Below, piece after piece: positions 8,550 to 16,561 of a stretch of 64,000 nucleotides of DNA. This DNA is from Candidatus Kouleothrix ribensis (GTDB lineage Bacteria > Chloroflexota > Chloroflexia > Chloroflexales > Roseiflexaceae), in assembly GCA_016722075.1 (NCBI GenBank), contig JADKGW010000001.1, positions 248,001 through 312,000 on the forward strand, read 5' to 3'. A model generated the notes under the pieces. The model ran no database searches. It was not told where the DNA came from and saw nothing but the letters and a program-made list of their open reading frames with translations. Both the position numbers and the translations under genes were made by a program. Position 1 is the stretch's first letter, and every line of letters begins with the position of its first letter.

Positions 8550-8705
8550 ATGCTTCGCAGTTTCTTCGCCAAGGAAGAGGGTCAGGGTCTGGTTGAGTAC
8601 GCGCTGATCCTGGTGCTGATCGCCATCGTCGTCATCGGTGTCCTGACGCTGCTCGGCGGCAAGGTCAGCCAGGTCTTCAGCTCGATCAACAGCGGCCTGA
8701 AGTAA
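8550..8705 (+). CDS. Flp-type pilin (copy 3)
   Basis: 51-aa Flp pilin, identical in predicted protein to copy 1: leader MLRSFFAKEEG, mature QGLVEYALIL with Glu+5/Tyr+6 and one transmembrane/assembly helix. CGAAAGGAA precedes the ATG at good distance. It is followed by a strong terminator, and the next gene is convergent. The three copies probably allow high pilin dosage; whether the subunits have distinct roles cannot be told. Confidence 0.92.
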   Translation: MLRSFFAKEEGQGLVEYALILVLIAIVVIGVLTLLGGKVSQVFSSINSGLK

Positions 8706-8726
8706 TATCGTACGTTTCCCACCCAA

Positions 8727-8755
8727 CGCGCCCCGCATCTGCGGGGCGCGTTTTT
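8727..8755 (+). terminator. Intrinsic terminator after pilin 3
   Basis: Perfect 10-bp stem CGCGCCCCGC / GCGGGGCGCG with loop ATCT followed by TTTTT. Confidence 0.92.
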
Positions 8756-8841
8756 GTGTGCGCGGCAGCTGTACCCGCAAACAGTGCGGCCCAGGGCAAA
8801 TGCCGCTGGGCCGCGTTACAGAGGGTGCCGTCAACTGGCGA

Positions 8842-11190
8842 TCACGAGGGCAGCTCTTCGCCGTAGCGCCAGAAGTAGTAGTGCCGGCCGACATTGCCCA
8901 TCTCGACCTGCCAGCCGCTGGGGTTGTCGGGCGAGTAGGTCAGCACGCGGCGCTCGAACGCCTGCACCAGCACATCGCGCGCGCGCCCACCGACGCTGAT
9001 ACGCACCCAGTACGGTTCGCTGATCGGGTGGCCGAGGGTGAAGACCCAATCGACCAGCGTGCTCGAACGGTAGCGGTTGTTCTCGTACACCAGCCCGCCC
9101 GAGTTCAGGTAATCCCAGAATACCTGCGGAATATTATGCCCGCTCTCGGGGACAAAGTGCGCCAGCTGGGTCTCGGGGCGTTGTGGGCCAGCGTAGCCAC
9201 CGACCTGGCCGGCGCGGTTGAGCGACTCGGCCGGGATCTGGCCGGTGCGGTCGCCAGGCTGCAGGCCGCTGACACCGCCAAAGCTGGCATAGGTTGGCGC
9301 GTTCGGGTCGTTGGTATCGCCGGCAATTGCGATATCGGCCGGGGCGTGCTGCACGAACTCGCTGTCGCCGATCTGCGTGCGCCCACTGATCAGCTCGACC
9401 ACCAGCAGGCCGGTGGTGACAAACCAGCGGCTGTTGCGGTCGCCGCGCGGGTTGTTGACCTCCATACGTGCCTTATCGAAATACTGCACCTGGCGCAGGC
9501 CGCTGGCGGACTGGATGTAGCCCTCGGTGCGGGCCATCAAGCCATGCGGCCCCCACAGCCAGCTACGCGCGACGCGCTGCTCGGCGATTGGGCGGTCGGT
9601 GCGCTGCCACACGCGGTCGAACGATGGGTCGGCGAAGCCACGCAGCGGGCCATTGACCATCGGGCCAGGCTTAAGTGAGTTTTGCAGGAAGTTATTCGTA
9701 TTGCCGGTCGGCGTGACAGTCGGTGTTGGCGTGGTGGTTGGTGTATTCGCGGTAAAGGTGCCGGTGGGTGTAGGCAGCCCGCTGGTGGGTTGGGTCGGCG
9801 CCGTACTATCGCGCCGGCACTCCTGGCCGGGCAGGCACAGCTTGAGCGTCAGGTTGTATTTGATGAACTGGTTGCCAATATCGCCAACGTTTTTCACCTG
9901 TAGGTAGTAGAACCCATCGGCCGAAGGCTCGAAGCGCAGGGCCGAGTCGAGCGATGGCGCAGTCTGGTCGTTCAAGCCCTGCGAGGTACCGTCGCGGCCA
10001 AGGTCGTCGTTGAAATCGATGATCGAGACGCCATCGCGGTCGGCCAGGTAGATCACCGTGTCGGCACCGGCCTCGGTGTTGGGCTGGGCGCCGGCGCCCT
10101 TGTTGCGCGTATCGGTGTAGATATAGTAGGTCTTGCCGCGTAGCCCGAAGAACTTAACCCAGTCGGCGTCGCCGGTTGGGCAGAGCACGTGGTCGACCTG
10201 GGTTTCGTTCGAGGTGATCAGGCGGGCCTGCTCGGGCAGCCCATCTTCCTCGAACAGGTCGCGGCACAGCTCGGTGACGGTAGCAGGCGTTGGGCCATAG
10301 CTCTCGGAGAGCACCACGATCGTATAGGTGGTGTCTGCGCCACCAATATTGAGCGTATCGCGCACACGAATGTAGTACGTGCCGTTATCGGGCGCGCGCC
10401 ACGACTGGATGCGCGGCTTGATGTCTTTGGGGTTGGGCGAGCCGGGCGTGCGGTTGAAATAGTCGTCGTTGAAGGTCAGGCGGTTGCCATTGGCGTCGAA
10501 CAGCTCGAGCGACAGATCGAGCCCGGCATCCATCTGCGGGATGTCGATCGTATAGACCTTGCCGCCGACCGCGCCGAACTTGAACCAGTCCTCGTCGCCG
10601 GCCGTGCAGATGCCGTGCTTCTCGGACACATCGACCAGCAGCTGGTCGGCGTTGCCCGCGTCGCTGCCGGGGTCTTTTGCTTCGGGGCAGGCCGGGCCGG
10701 GTGTTGCTGTTGGGCCGACTGTCGCAGTAGGAGTGGTAGGGGTAGATGTCGGGGTTGCAGTTGGCCCATTCACAGTGAGCCGCGCAATTGCACTAGTCGT
10801 TATACCACCGCCAGCATCAGCTTTTACGATAATATCATTTGTTTCAGCTGGCCGGCCAGTCGGAATTGTTACAATAATCGAAACTGTCGCTGTGCCGCCA
10901 TTACCATTGACGATAACACTTTGGGATAGGATCAATACTTGATAACTAGAAGGCAATGTTGGGTTACTTGTCGTAATAGTAAACGTGTCCTGCACTGTCT
11001 GATTATTCGTAAGCAAAAAATCGAACTGCACCGATGCACCAGGAACATCTGTCTTTGCATTAAGTGTTGGTGCAAGAGTTGCTAACGCTTGTGCATTAAG
11101 GGGGGTTTGTACATTTGTGAATGCGATCACCAGCGCTACAGTCAGTACTGCAACAGCAAGGTTTCGCAGTTGAGGGCGTGATCGAATCAC
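8842..11190 (-). CDS. Secreted PPC-domain protein with C-terminal WQR/YFDK module
   Basis: 782-aa exported protein. A signal segment (residues about 9-33, hydrophobic, ending NAQA) is followed by a CARDB-like beta domain to about residue 140, a Thr/Pro linker, two pre-peptidase C-terminal (PPC) beta-sandwich domains (about 165-290 and 305-455; each has GDEDWFKF/GDADWVKF and FNDD blocks), another Thr/Pro linker, and a 250-residue C-terminal module with FDRVWQRTD, WLWGP and VQYFDKARME. I recognise that last module from Chloroflexota surface proteins; its function is unknown. There is no protease domain. The first about 135 codons are visibly richer in A and T than the rest. Confidence 0.85.
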   Translation of the reverse strand: MIRSRPQLRNLAVAVLTVALVIAFTNVQTPLNAQALATLAPTLNAKTDVPGASVQFDFLLTNNQTVQDTFTITTSNPTLPSSYQVLILSQSVIVNGNGGTATVSIIVTIPTGRPAETNDIIVKADAGGGITTSAIARLTVNGPTATPTSTPTTPTATVGPTATPGPACPEAKDPGSDAGNADQLLVDVSEKHGICTAGDEDWFKFGAVGGKVYTIDIPQMDAGLDLSLELFDANGNRLTFNDDYFNRTPGSPNPKDIKPRIQSWRAPDNGTYYIRVRDTLNIGGADTTYTIVVLSESYGPTPATVTELCRDLFEEDGLPEQARLITSNETQVDHVLCPTGDADWVKFFGLRGKTYYIYTDTRNKGAGAQPNTEAGADTVIYLADRDGVSIIDFNDDLGRDGTSQGLNDQTAPSLDSALRFEPSADGFYYLQVKNVGDIGNQFIKYNLTLKLCLPGQECRRDSTAPTQPTSGLPTPTGTFTANTPTTTPTPTVTPTGNTNNFLQNSLKPGPMVNGPLRGFADPSFDRVWQRTDRPIAEQRVARSWLWGPHGLMARTEGYIQSASGLRQVQYFDKARMEVNNPRGDRNSRWFVTTGLLVVELISGRTQIGDSEFVQHAPADIAIAGDTNDPNAPTYASFGGVSGLQPGDRTGQIPAESLNRAGQVGGYAGPQRPETQLAHFVPESGHNIPQVFWDYLNSGGLVYENNRYRSSTLVDWVFTLGHPISEPYWVRISVGGRARDVLVQAFERRVLTYSPDNPSGWQVEMGNVGRHYYFWRYGEELPS

Positions 11191-11318
11191 GAGGCATGCT
11201 CCTGGATTAAAAGGACATACGGCAGCCGCATTATAGCAGATGGTGCAAGTGCGTCAAGGCAGGGGCGGCGGGCCGGCCCGCCATGAGTATCGATGATGTT
11301 CATCGATCATCAACGATT

Positions 11319-11349
11319 GCCGTAGGGACGAAGCATTCGCCCCTACGGC
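11319..11349. repeat. 31-bp palindrome
   Basis: GCCGTAGGG, then A-CGAA, GCA, TTCG-C, then CCCTACGGC: an inverted repeat broken only by one A/C mismatch. It lies in the 436-base gap between the PPC-protein start and the DAHP synthase stop. Similar GTAGGG...CCCTAC palindromes are widely dispersed in filamentous bacterial genomes, as far as I recall. Confidence 0.75.
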
Positions 11350-11386
11350 GATGGCGGCAATGATAACGTTGTACATCGCCGATGGG

Positions 11387-11530
11387 GCGCGGATACCATC
11401 GCGGCATCGATGGGCGGCCGAAGACGCGCCGCAGCGCGGATACCATCGCGGATCGCGGCATCGATGGGCGGCCGAAGGAGAGACGCGCCGCAGCGCGTCT
11501 CTTCGGCCTTCGGCCGCCATGTGATCGCAT
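11387..11530. repeat. Direct repeats plus hairpin, intergenic
   Basis: Two direct copies of a unit beginning GCGCGGATACCATCGCGG and continuing CATCGATGGGCGGCCGAAG (starts at 11387 and 11434; the second has a 7-base internal duplication ATCGCGG). They are followed by the hairpin AGAGACGCGC / GCGCGTCTCT and a GGCCTTCGGCC palindrome. The block fills most of the space between DAHP synthase and the PPC gene. No convincing gene is present in it. Confidence 0.8.
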
Positions 11531-11626
11531 CGTCCTCATCGCACGAAATCGCGTGCATCGCGTCGGCGCGTGGGGCAGGCGCCCCCCACCAACAATAATT
11601 GTGTAAACGGCGTAATCTGTGGATGA

Positions 11627-12655
11627 TCACGCCCGCGCGGCCATGCTGCGGCCGAGCGCGCCGGCCACGGCGGCGATGCGCGGCATGAGCGCGGCGAAGT
11701 TCTCGAGCGTGAGCGACTGGCCGCCGTCGCTCTTGGCCCGGTCGGGGTCGGGGTGGATCTCGAGGATCAGGCCGTCGGCGCCGGCCGCGACCGAGGCCAG
11801 TGCCAGTGGCGGCACCAGGTACCACTTGCCGGTGCCGTGGCTTGGATCGGCGATCACCGGCAGGTGCGAGCGGCGCTTGGCCAGCGCCACGGCGTTCAGA
11901 TCCATGGTGTTGCGCGTGGCGGTCTCGAAGGTGCGGATGCCGCGCTCGCACAGAATGACGTTCGGGTTGCCCTGGGCGATCACATACTCGGCGCTGAGCA
12001 GCCACTCCTCGATCGTGGCCGAGAGGCCGCGCTTGAGCAGCGTAGGCATGCCGGTGCGGCCGACCTCTTCGAGCAGCTGGTAGTTCTGCATGTTGCGCGC
12101 GCCGATCTGCAACACGTCGGCGTAGCGCGCCACCAGCGCCACATCGGTCGGCGTCATCACCTCGGTCACAATCGGCAGGCCGGTTTCGGCGCGGGCCTGG
12201 GCCATGAGCTTGAGCGCCTCTTCGCCCATGCCGCGGAAGGTGTAGGGCGACGAGCGCGGCTTGAACGCACCGCCGCGCAGCATGTTTGCGCCGGCCTCGC
12301 GGGCGGCACGCGCGGTGCTGAGGATCTGATCGGCACTCTCGACCGCGCAAGGCCCGGCGATCACCACGCACGAGCCATCGCCGACCTTTACGCCGCGCAC
12401 GTCGACGATTGTGTCGTGCGGGTGGAACTCGCGCGCGGCCAGTTTGTAGGGCCGGGTGATCCGCGCGGTCTCTTGCACACCCTCGAAGCGCTCGATCTCC
12501 TCCTGCAGGGTCGGTGGGATGGCTGCGCCGACCACGCCGATGATGGTACGCTCTTCGCCGCGGATCAGGCGACCCTGGAGCTGATACTCCTCCAGCCGGT
12601 GCTGGATGGCTGTGATGTTTGCGTCGGTGGCCGACGCGCGCATAATGACGATCAT
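11627..12655 (-). CDS. aroF: 3-deoxy-7-phosphoheptulonate synthase (DAHP synthase)
   Basis: First enzyme of the shikimate pathway: condenses phosphoenolpyruvate and erythrose 4-phosphate. 342 aa from the chosen ATG, matching the type I beta subclass with an N-terminal ferredoxin-like domain (MIVIMRASATDANI). Catalytic-barrel motifs are IAGPCAVES, MLRGGAFKPRSSPYTF, GARNMQNYQLL, ADPSHGTG and EIHPDPDRAKSDG. The frame extends upstream to 12778, but AAAGGAG nine bases before 12655 marks the start. It lies 266 bases downstream of the AroH chorismate mutase on the same strand and may be co-controlled by the attenuator there. Confidence 0.95.
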   Translation of the reverse strand: MIVIMRASATDANITAIQHRLEEYQLQGRLIRGEERTIIGVVGAAIPPTLQEEIERFEGVQETARITRPYKLAAREFHPHDTIVDVRGVKVGDGSCVVIAGPCAVESADQILSTARAAREAGANMLRGGAFKPRSSPYTFRGMGEEALKLMAQARAETGLPIVTEVMTPTDVALVARYADVLQIGARNMQNYQLLEEVGRTGMPTLLKRGLSATIEEWLLSAEYVIAQGNPNVILCERGIRTFETATRNTMDLNAVALAKRRSHLPVIADPSHGTGKWYLVPPLALASVAAGADGLILEIHPDPDRAKSDGGQSLTLENFAALMPRIAAVAGALGRSMAARA

Positions 12656-12800
12656 GGTAGGGTGCTCCTTTACAAGCTCGATCAATACGTCGATTGTACG
12701 GACGGCGTAGACGCTGCGCCGCTCGATCGGCCGCGTGCGGGCGGGTAGCTCAAGCATATAGTTATCCACAGATTTCACTGATTACACAGATTGTGATTGG

Positions 12801-12915
12801 ACGGTTACGAGACACGAGACGTGCTGGACTGATGACTTGGTGACAAGATGACAAGGTGATGCAGTGGCAAAGTCATCTTGTCACCCGGTCTTCGTGTCGT
12901 CCGGTTCGCGTGTCT
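12801..12915. repeat. Extended imperfect palindrome between aroH and aroF
   Basis: Centre: GGTGACAAGATGAC (12839-12852) pairs perfectly with GTCATCTTGTCACC (12872-12885). Outside it GACACGAGAC (12811) pairs with GTCTTCGTGTC (12889) and flanking bases continue the dyad. The GATGACAA core is shared with the minisatellite at 39.6 kb. It lies between two aromatic biosynthesis genes and may fold in their transcript. Confidence 0.7.
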
Positions 12916-12921
12916 CCGTGG

Positions 12922-13335
12922 TTATTGCTCTTCCGCCGGCACACCCGCGCGGTGCTCGCGGCTCAGCAGGGCACTACGCTCGGGGCGCAGGTTGCGCGCG
13001 CCGCGGATGTAGATATGCCGGATCTCGTCGGCGCGGCGGGTGGTATTCCAATGAATCAGCACACGAATGCAGTGATCGAGGCTACCGGGCACGCACATCT
13101 CGTGGGTGCAGAATAGCGCTGTGTCGAGCCAGCCGAGCTGGCGAGCGGCCACAGCCGGAAACTCGGCGTTGAGATCGGCCGTGGTGCTAAAGATCGCGCT
13201 GGTGATATCTTCCTGGTGTAGATCGTTCTCAGCGATCAGCAGATCGAGCAGCTCGCGCGTCGCGGCGAGGATCGCCTCGCGCGTGTTGGCATCGGCGGTG
13301 GTGGCGCCACGAATTCCCCGGCAGGCGTACGTCAT
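12922..13335 (-). CDS. aroH: Chorismate mutase, AroH type
   Basis: Converts chorismate to prephenate, the branch point to Phe and Tyr. 137 aa and clearly AroH-class: CRGIRGATT at the N-terminus, STTADLNAEFPA, HEMCVPGSLDHCIRVLIHW and RHIYIRGARNLRPE match the trimeric pseudo-alpha/beta-barrel enzyme. Two in-frame ATGs exist (13347 and 13335); ATGGAGG lies five bases before the second, so I use 13335. The gene follows a leader peptide and terminator with alternative pairing, so its expression is probably set by charged aromatic tRNA. Confidence 0.93.
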   Translation of the reverse strand: MTYACRGIRGATTADANTREAILAATRELLDLLIAENDLHQEDITSAIFSTTADLNAEFPAVAARQLGWLDTALFCTHEMCVPGSLDHCIRVLIHWNTTRRADEIRHIYIRGARNLRPERSALLSREHRAGVPAEEQ

Positions 13336-13362
13336 CGCATCCTCCATTCCAATCCTCGGCAG

Positions 13363-13401
13363 AACAAAAGAGGCGCGGAGCGAGTTGCTCCACGCCTCTT
13401 T
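13363..13401 (-). terminator. Attenuator terminator hairpin before aroH
   Basis: On the minus strand AAAGAGGCGTGGAGC (13401-13387) pairs over 15 bp (one G-T) with GCTCCGCGCCTCTTT around a five-base loop, followed by TGTT. It ends about 27 bases before the aroH start, so unhindered it would stop transcription ahead of the gene. Its 5' arm can instead pair with 13441-13428 in the leader ORF. Confidence 0.88.
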
Positions 13402-13441
13402 GAGTTTACTGTGCTCAGTCTCTACTCAACGCGAAGCAACC
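13383..13441 (-). promoter_or_regulatory. Antiterminator pairing of the aroH attenuator
   Basis: GGTTGCTTCGCGTT (13441-13428, inside the leader ORF) can pair over 14 positions (nine Watson-Crick, five G-T) with GGCGTGGAGCAACT (13396-13383), which overlaps the 5' arm and loop of the terminator. A ribosome stalled at the Phe-Tyr-Tyr-Phe codons leaves the leader arm free and the antiterminator forms. A ribosome reaching the stop codon covers it and the terminator forms. Confidence 0.75.
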
Positions 13442-13502
13442 AGTCCTTTCGGCCGGTAAAGTAGTAGAAGCTGCCATACAATGTGTGGGTAGCAGACGCC
13501 AC
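13422..13502 (-). CDS. Aromatic-rich leader peptide of the aroH attenuator
   Basis: 26-codon ORF starting with GTG at 13502, two codons after an in-frame stop, with GGAG eight bases upstream (13514-13511), and ending TAG at 13422. The peptide contains LYGSFYYFTGRKDWLLRVE: six aromatic residues among 19, including four in a row. Codons TGG TTG CTT CGC GTT near its end form the 5' arm of an antiterminator. This is the arrangement of pheA/pheST-type leader peptides; the peptide itself need have no other function. Prediction from sequence only. Confidence 0.78.
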   Translation of the reverse strand: MASATHTLYGSFYYFTGRKDWLLRVE

Positions 13503-13535
13503 GTACTATGCTCCGCTGGTGTTGAGTATGCGGCG

Positions 13536-13564
13536 AGTATAGCAGAGAATGCCGGGGGCGTCAA
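13536..13564 (-). promoter_or_regulatory. Sigma-70 promoter of the aroH leader
   Basis: TTGACG (13564-13559), 17-base spacer, TATACT (13541-13536) on the minus strand. The predicted start, near 13529, is about 27 bases before the leader GTG. It lies downstream of the mutM stop, so aroH is transcribed independently of mutM. Confidence 0.85.
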
Positions 13565-13660
13565 CAAAGCGCGGAGGGTAGAGGATAGGGGGATGAGGGC
13601 CAACGTTGCAACGGCCATGGGATACACTCATCTGCGCGGCCAGCCCGCTCCACGCGCTCG

Positions 13661-14488
13661 TCACACCTGCGGCTGGCAGTGCGGGCACACATGCGTGCCG
13701 CGCTGGGCCACCACAGTCTTCTCGATCGGTGTGCCGCAGCGCCGGCAGGGCTGGCCTTGCCGATCGTAGGCATTGAAGTGCTGCTGGTGGCTGCCGGCCT
13801 GGCCATAGCCATTGCGATAGTCGCGCAGGGTGCTGCCGCCATGCTCGATGCCCTGCAGCAGCGCCTGCCGCACGCCCGCGTGCAGCCGCGCGATCTCGTC
13901 ATCGGTGAGGCTATCGCTCGGGCGCAGCGGGTGCAGCCGGGCATTCCACAGCGCCTCGTCGGCGTAGATGTTGCCGATCCCAGCGATCACGCGTTGGTCG
14001 AGCAGCAGCGGCTTGAGGTGGGTGTGGCGCTGGTGTAGCAGCGCGCCCAAGCGCGCGGGCGTGAATGCCGCAGTGAGCGGCTCGATGCCGTGGGCGGTGT
14101 CGAGCGCGGCCAGGCCGGTAGCGTCGAGCAGGCGCACACGCCCAAACTTGCGAGTGTCGTGGAAGAACACCTGGCGGTGGTCGTCGAGCAGCAGCACCAG
14201 GTGCGTATGCCGATCGGGGGAGTCGGCGGGGCTATGTACCGTCAGCGCGCCAGACATGCGCAGATGCAGCGCGAGCGTCCAGCCGTCGTCGAGGGTCATC
14301 ACGATCCACTTGGCGCGCCGGCCAACCGCACCAACCATGCGCCCCTGGATCAGCTCACGAAAACGATCGCTGGAGGGCGCCTCGACCATGCGCTCCCAGT
14401 CGAGTTTGGTGATAGCGACGATCCGGCGGCCAGTGATTTGCGCGCCCAGGCTGCGCGCGGCGTGTTCGACTTCGGGTAGCTCGGGCAT
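13661..14488 (-). CDS. mutM: Formamidopyrimidine-DNA glycosylase
   Basis: Base-excision repair enzyme removing 8-oxoguanine and FaPy lesions, with AP lyase activity. 275 aa from MPELPEVEH: Pro2 is the Schiff-base nucleophile, Glu3 the acid, and RRAKWIV contains the conserved Lys57 equivalent. The helix-two-turns-helix region (QRVIAGIGNIYADEAL) and C-terminal zinc finger (CRRCGTPIEK ... CPHC) are present. The frame is open upstream to 14599, but the invariant Pro2 fixes the start at 14488. Confidence 0.96.
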   Translation of the reverse strand: MPELPEVEHAARSLGAQITGRRIVAITKLDWERMVEAPSSDRFRELIQGRMVGAVGRRAKWIVMTLDDGWTLALHLRMSGALTVHSPADSPDRHTHLVLLLDDHRQVFFHDTRKFGRVRLLDATGLAALDTAHGIEPLTAAFTPARLGALLHQRHTHLKPLLLDQRVIAGIGNIYADEALWNARLHPLRPSDSLTDDEIARLHAGVRQALLQGIEHGGSTLRDYRNGYGQAGSHQQHFNAYDRQGQPCRRCGTPIEKTVVAQRGTHVCPHCQPQV

Positions 14489-14608
14489 TGTAGAAGACGA
14501 TCCTGTTCTTTCAGAGCGAACGAGAGGATCATATTCTACTCGAAGAATCGGTTTCACCGTATACTGAACCGCCATCCCCCTGCACGGCGGCACTCGCACG
14601 AACCATGG

Positions 14609-15013
14609 CTAGCTAATCACAAGCCCCGACATACTGCCTGCCCGCGCGTCGGTGGCCAGCCAGGCGTAGAACCGGCGCTCATGCTGGGCCTCGCGCACGC
14701 GCGTGTAGATCTGATCGCGCTTGAACGGGTCGTTGAACGCCTCAACCAGCATGTTGAGCAGCTCCTGATGCTCGATCAACACACCCAGCCGGTAGTGCGC
14801 CGGGCCATCGCCCGCGATCCTCTGCAGCAAGCCGCAGGCAGCCAGCTCCTCAAACGCCTCGGCAATCTCCCAGGGGCTCTCGCGCAGACGCTCGCTGAGC
14901 CCGGATGACGAGACCGTAAGCTGCGGATACGCCAAGAACTGCAATACCATGTGCAGCTTCAGCCGCGAATCGAGCAGCTGAGGGGTAAGCAAATGTTCAT
15001 ACGTTGAGCTCAT
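14609..15013 (-). CDS. Winged-helix-like protein of unknown function
   Basis: 134 aa, not assigned to a named family. Residues about 15-75 (LKLHMVLQFLAYPQ, then SSSGLSERLRESPWEIAEAFEELAACGLL) read like a winged-helix DNA-binding domain: three helices followed by a strand pair around AHYRLG. The C-terminal half is helical (LLNMLVEAFNDPFKRDQIYTRV). The start has GAGG five bases upstream. It could be a transcription factor; there is no effector domain. The 277-base gap to its right holds no gene I can support and is rather A/T-rich. Confidence 0.65.
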   Translation of the reverse strand: MSSTYEHLLTPQLLDSRLKLHMVLQFLAYPQLTVSSSGLSERLRESPWEIAEAFEELAACGLLQRIAGDGPAHYRLGVLIEHQELLNMLVEAFNDPFKRDQIYTRVREAQHERRFYAWLATDARAGSMSGLVIS

Positions 15014-15290
15014 ACGGTCCTCATCGATCGCATGTGATTGCGTGGGACAATTCCAGGATCACTGCTTCAGATTGATATAGAGTATATCGAGTGGGGCCAT
15101 GTAATAAAAGAGGAGAATCTCCCGATCAGTGTAGAGGAATCGTTACTAATTGCCCAGAGGTATTTCAATCGAGCGTATACGACGTTCGGTTGAATTGGTG
15201 TGGTGTGGCTGCCCGCCGTGACTTTGCCGCAGCGGGCAACCGAAAATGATTGTTTGGGGGCGGCTGCCACTGCCGGCGCACCCTCACCAC

Positions 15291-15527
15291 CTAGCCCTGC
15301 TCGGCGCGACGGCGCTCGTCCTCCTCCATCTTCTTGCGCAGGCTGAGTGGGCGCATATCGGTCCAAACCTCTTTGATATAGTCGAGGCATTCCGCTTTGA
15401 GGCCGCTCTTGCCCACTTCGCGCCAACCTAGCGGAAGCTCGCGATCGGCCGGCCAGATTGAATACTGCTCTTCGTGGTTGACGACGACAGTATAGATCGT
15501 CGTGTCTTCTTGCTCATCGCGGTTCAT
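15291..15527 (-). CDS. MbtH family protein (orphan)
   Basis: 78 aa with the MbtH core: YTVVVNHEEQYSIWP, LPLGWREVGKSG, CLDYIKEVWTDMRPLSL; the conserved Trp residues and the LDYI..VWTDMRP block are intact. MbtH proteins bind and activate adenylation domains of nonribosomal peptide synthetases. There is no NRPS in this window, so it would act on a remote partner or have another role. Extra charged residues at both ends distinguish it from siderophore MbtH proteins. AAGGAG precedes the ATG at good distance. Confidence 0.85.
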   Translation of the reverse strand: MNRDEQEDTTIYTVVVNHEEQYSIWPADRELPLGWREVGKSGLKAECLDYIKEVWTDMRPLSLRKKMEEDERRRAEQG

Positions 15528-15677
15528 AGGCGATCTCCTTAGTCATAGCGTGTACGCATACATGAAATCATACCAGACAATTGCGACGGCAGGTGTCACT
15601 GCCGGCTGCTATAGTGAAGCGACTCGCGCCTTGATACCTGACCATGCTACCAGCACGCAAGCGAAGGGAGTGCAACA

Positions 15678-16496
15678 GTGAAGTATGGCTTTGTGTTTCC
15701 CGGCAACGACCCGAACGAGGCGGTGGCATTTGGCATCGCGGCCGAGCAGGCCGGCTGGGATGGGTTCTTCGTGTGGGACGCGGTGTGGGGTGTCGACCCG
15801 TGGGTGACGCTGGCGGCGATTGCGGTGCAGACGCAGCGCATCCGGCTAGGCACTATGCTGACGCCGGTGTCGCGGCGGCGGCCTTGGAAGCTGGCCGGCG
15901 AGACCGCCACACTCGATCGGTTGTCGAATGGGCGGGTGATCCTGGCCGTCGGGCTGGGCGCGCCCGATACCGGCTTTGCCGATTTTGGCGAAGCGACCGA
16001 CCGCACGATCCGCGCCGAGCTGATGGACGAGGGCCTGGCGATCGTCGATGGGCTGTGGCGCGGCCAGCCGTTCAGCTTCGACGGCAAGCACTACCACGTG
16101 AAAGCGACTACATTTCAGGCACCGCCGCCGCCAGTGCAGCAGCCGCGTATCCCCGTGTGGATTGTAGGCGCATGGCCGCGCGAAAAGTCGATGCGGCGCG
16201 TGCTGCGCTGGGATGGGCTGCTGCCAAACAAGATCAACCCCGACGGCAGCCACGGCCATTGCGACGCCGACGACCTGCGCGCGATGAAGGCCTATATCGA
16301 CGAGCACCGCAATGCGACAACCCAGTTTGATCTGGTGATCGAGGGCATGACGCCGGGCGACCCGGCAGGCGCGGCCGCGCAGATCCGCCCATATGCCGAG
16401 GCCGGGGCCACATGGTGGCTCGAGGCGAACTGGACTGCACCAAACCTCGAGCCGGTGCGCGAGCGCCTGCTGCTGGGGCCGCCGCGTGTGGCGTGA
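15678..16496 (+). CDS. Luciferase-like (LLM class) flavin-dependent oxidoreductase
   Basis: 272-aa TIM-barrel monooxygenase/reductase of the bacterial luciferase superfamily, probably using FMN or F420. Typical blocks are WDGFFVWDAVWGVDPWVTLAAIA, TQRIRLGTMLTPVSRRRPWKLA, GRVILAVGLG, and VPIWIVGAWP-type strand RIPVWIVGAWP. GAAGGGAG precedes the ATG by about 10 bases. It faces the chorismate synthase gene convergently. Substrate unknown. Confidence 0.9.
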   Translation: MKYGFVFPGNDPNEAVAFGIAAEQAGWDGFFVWDAVWGVDPWVTLAAIAVQTQRIRLGTMLTPVSRRRPWKLAGETATLDRLSNGRVILAVGLGAPDTGFADFGEATDRTIRAELMDEGLAIVDGLWRGQPFSFDGKHYHVKATTFQAPPPPVQQPRIPVWIVGAWPREKSMRRVLRWDGLLPNKINPDGSHGHCDADDLRAMKAYIDEHRNATTQFDLVIEGMTPGDPAGAAAQIRPYAEAGATWWLEANWTAPNLEPVRERLLLGPPRVA

Positions 16497-16561
16497 TACG
16501 CCTCGAAGCCCCACCAGGTGAAAGCACGCTCCCGTATTGGCCATGAGGCAGCAGCGCGGGG

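Noticed and set aside
13363..13502. T-box or amino-acid riboswitch before aroH
   Set aside because: No AGGGTGG-type T-box sequence or specifier-loop architecture was seen; the leader ORF with competing hairpins explains the region better.
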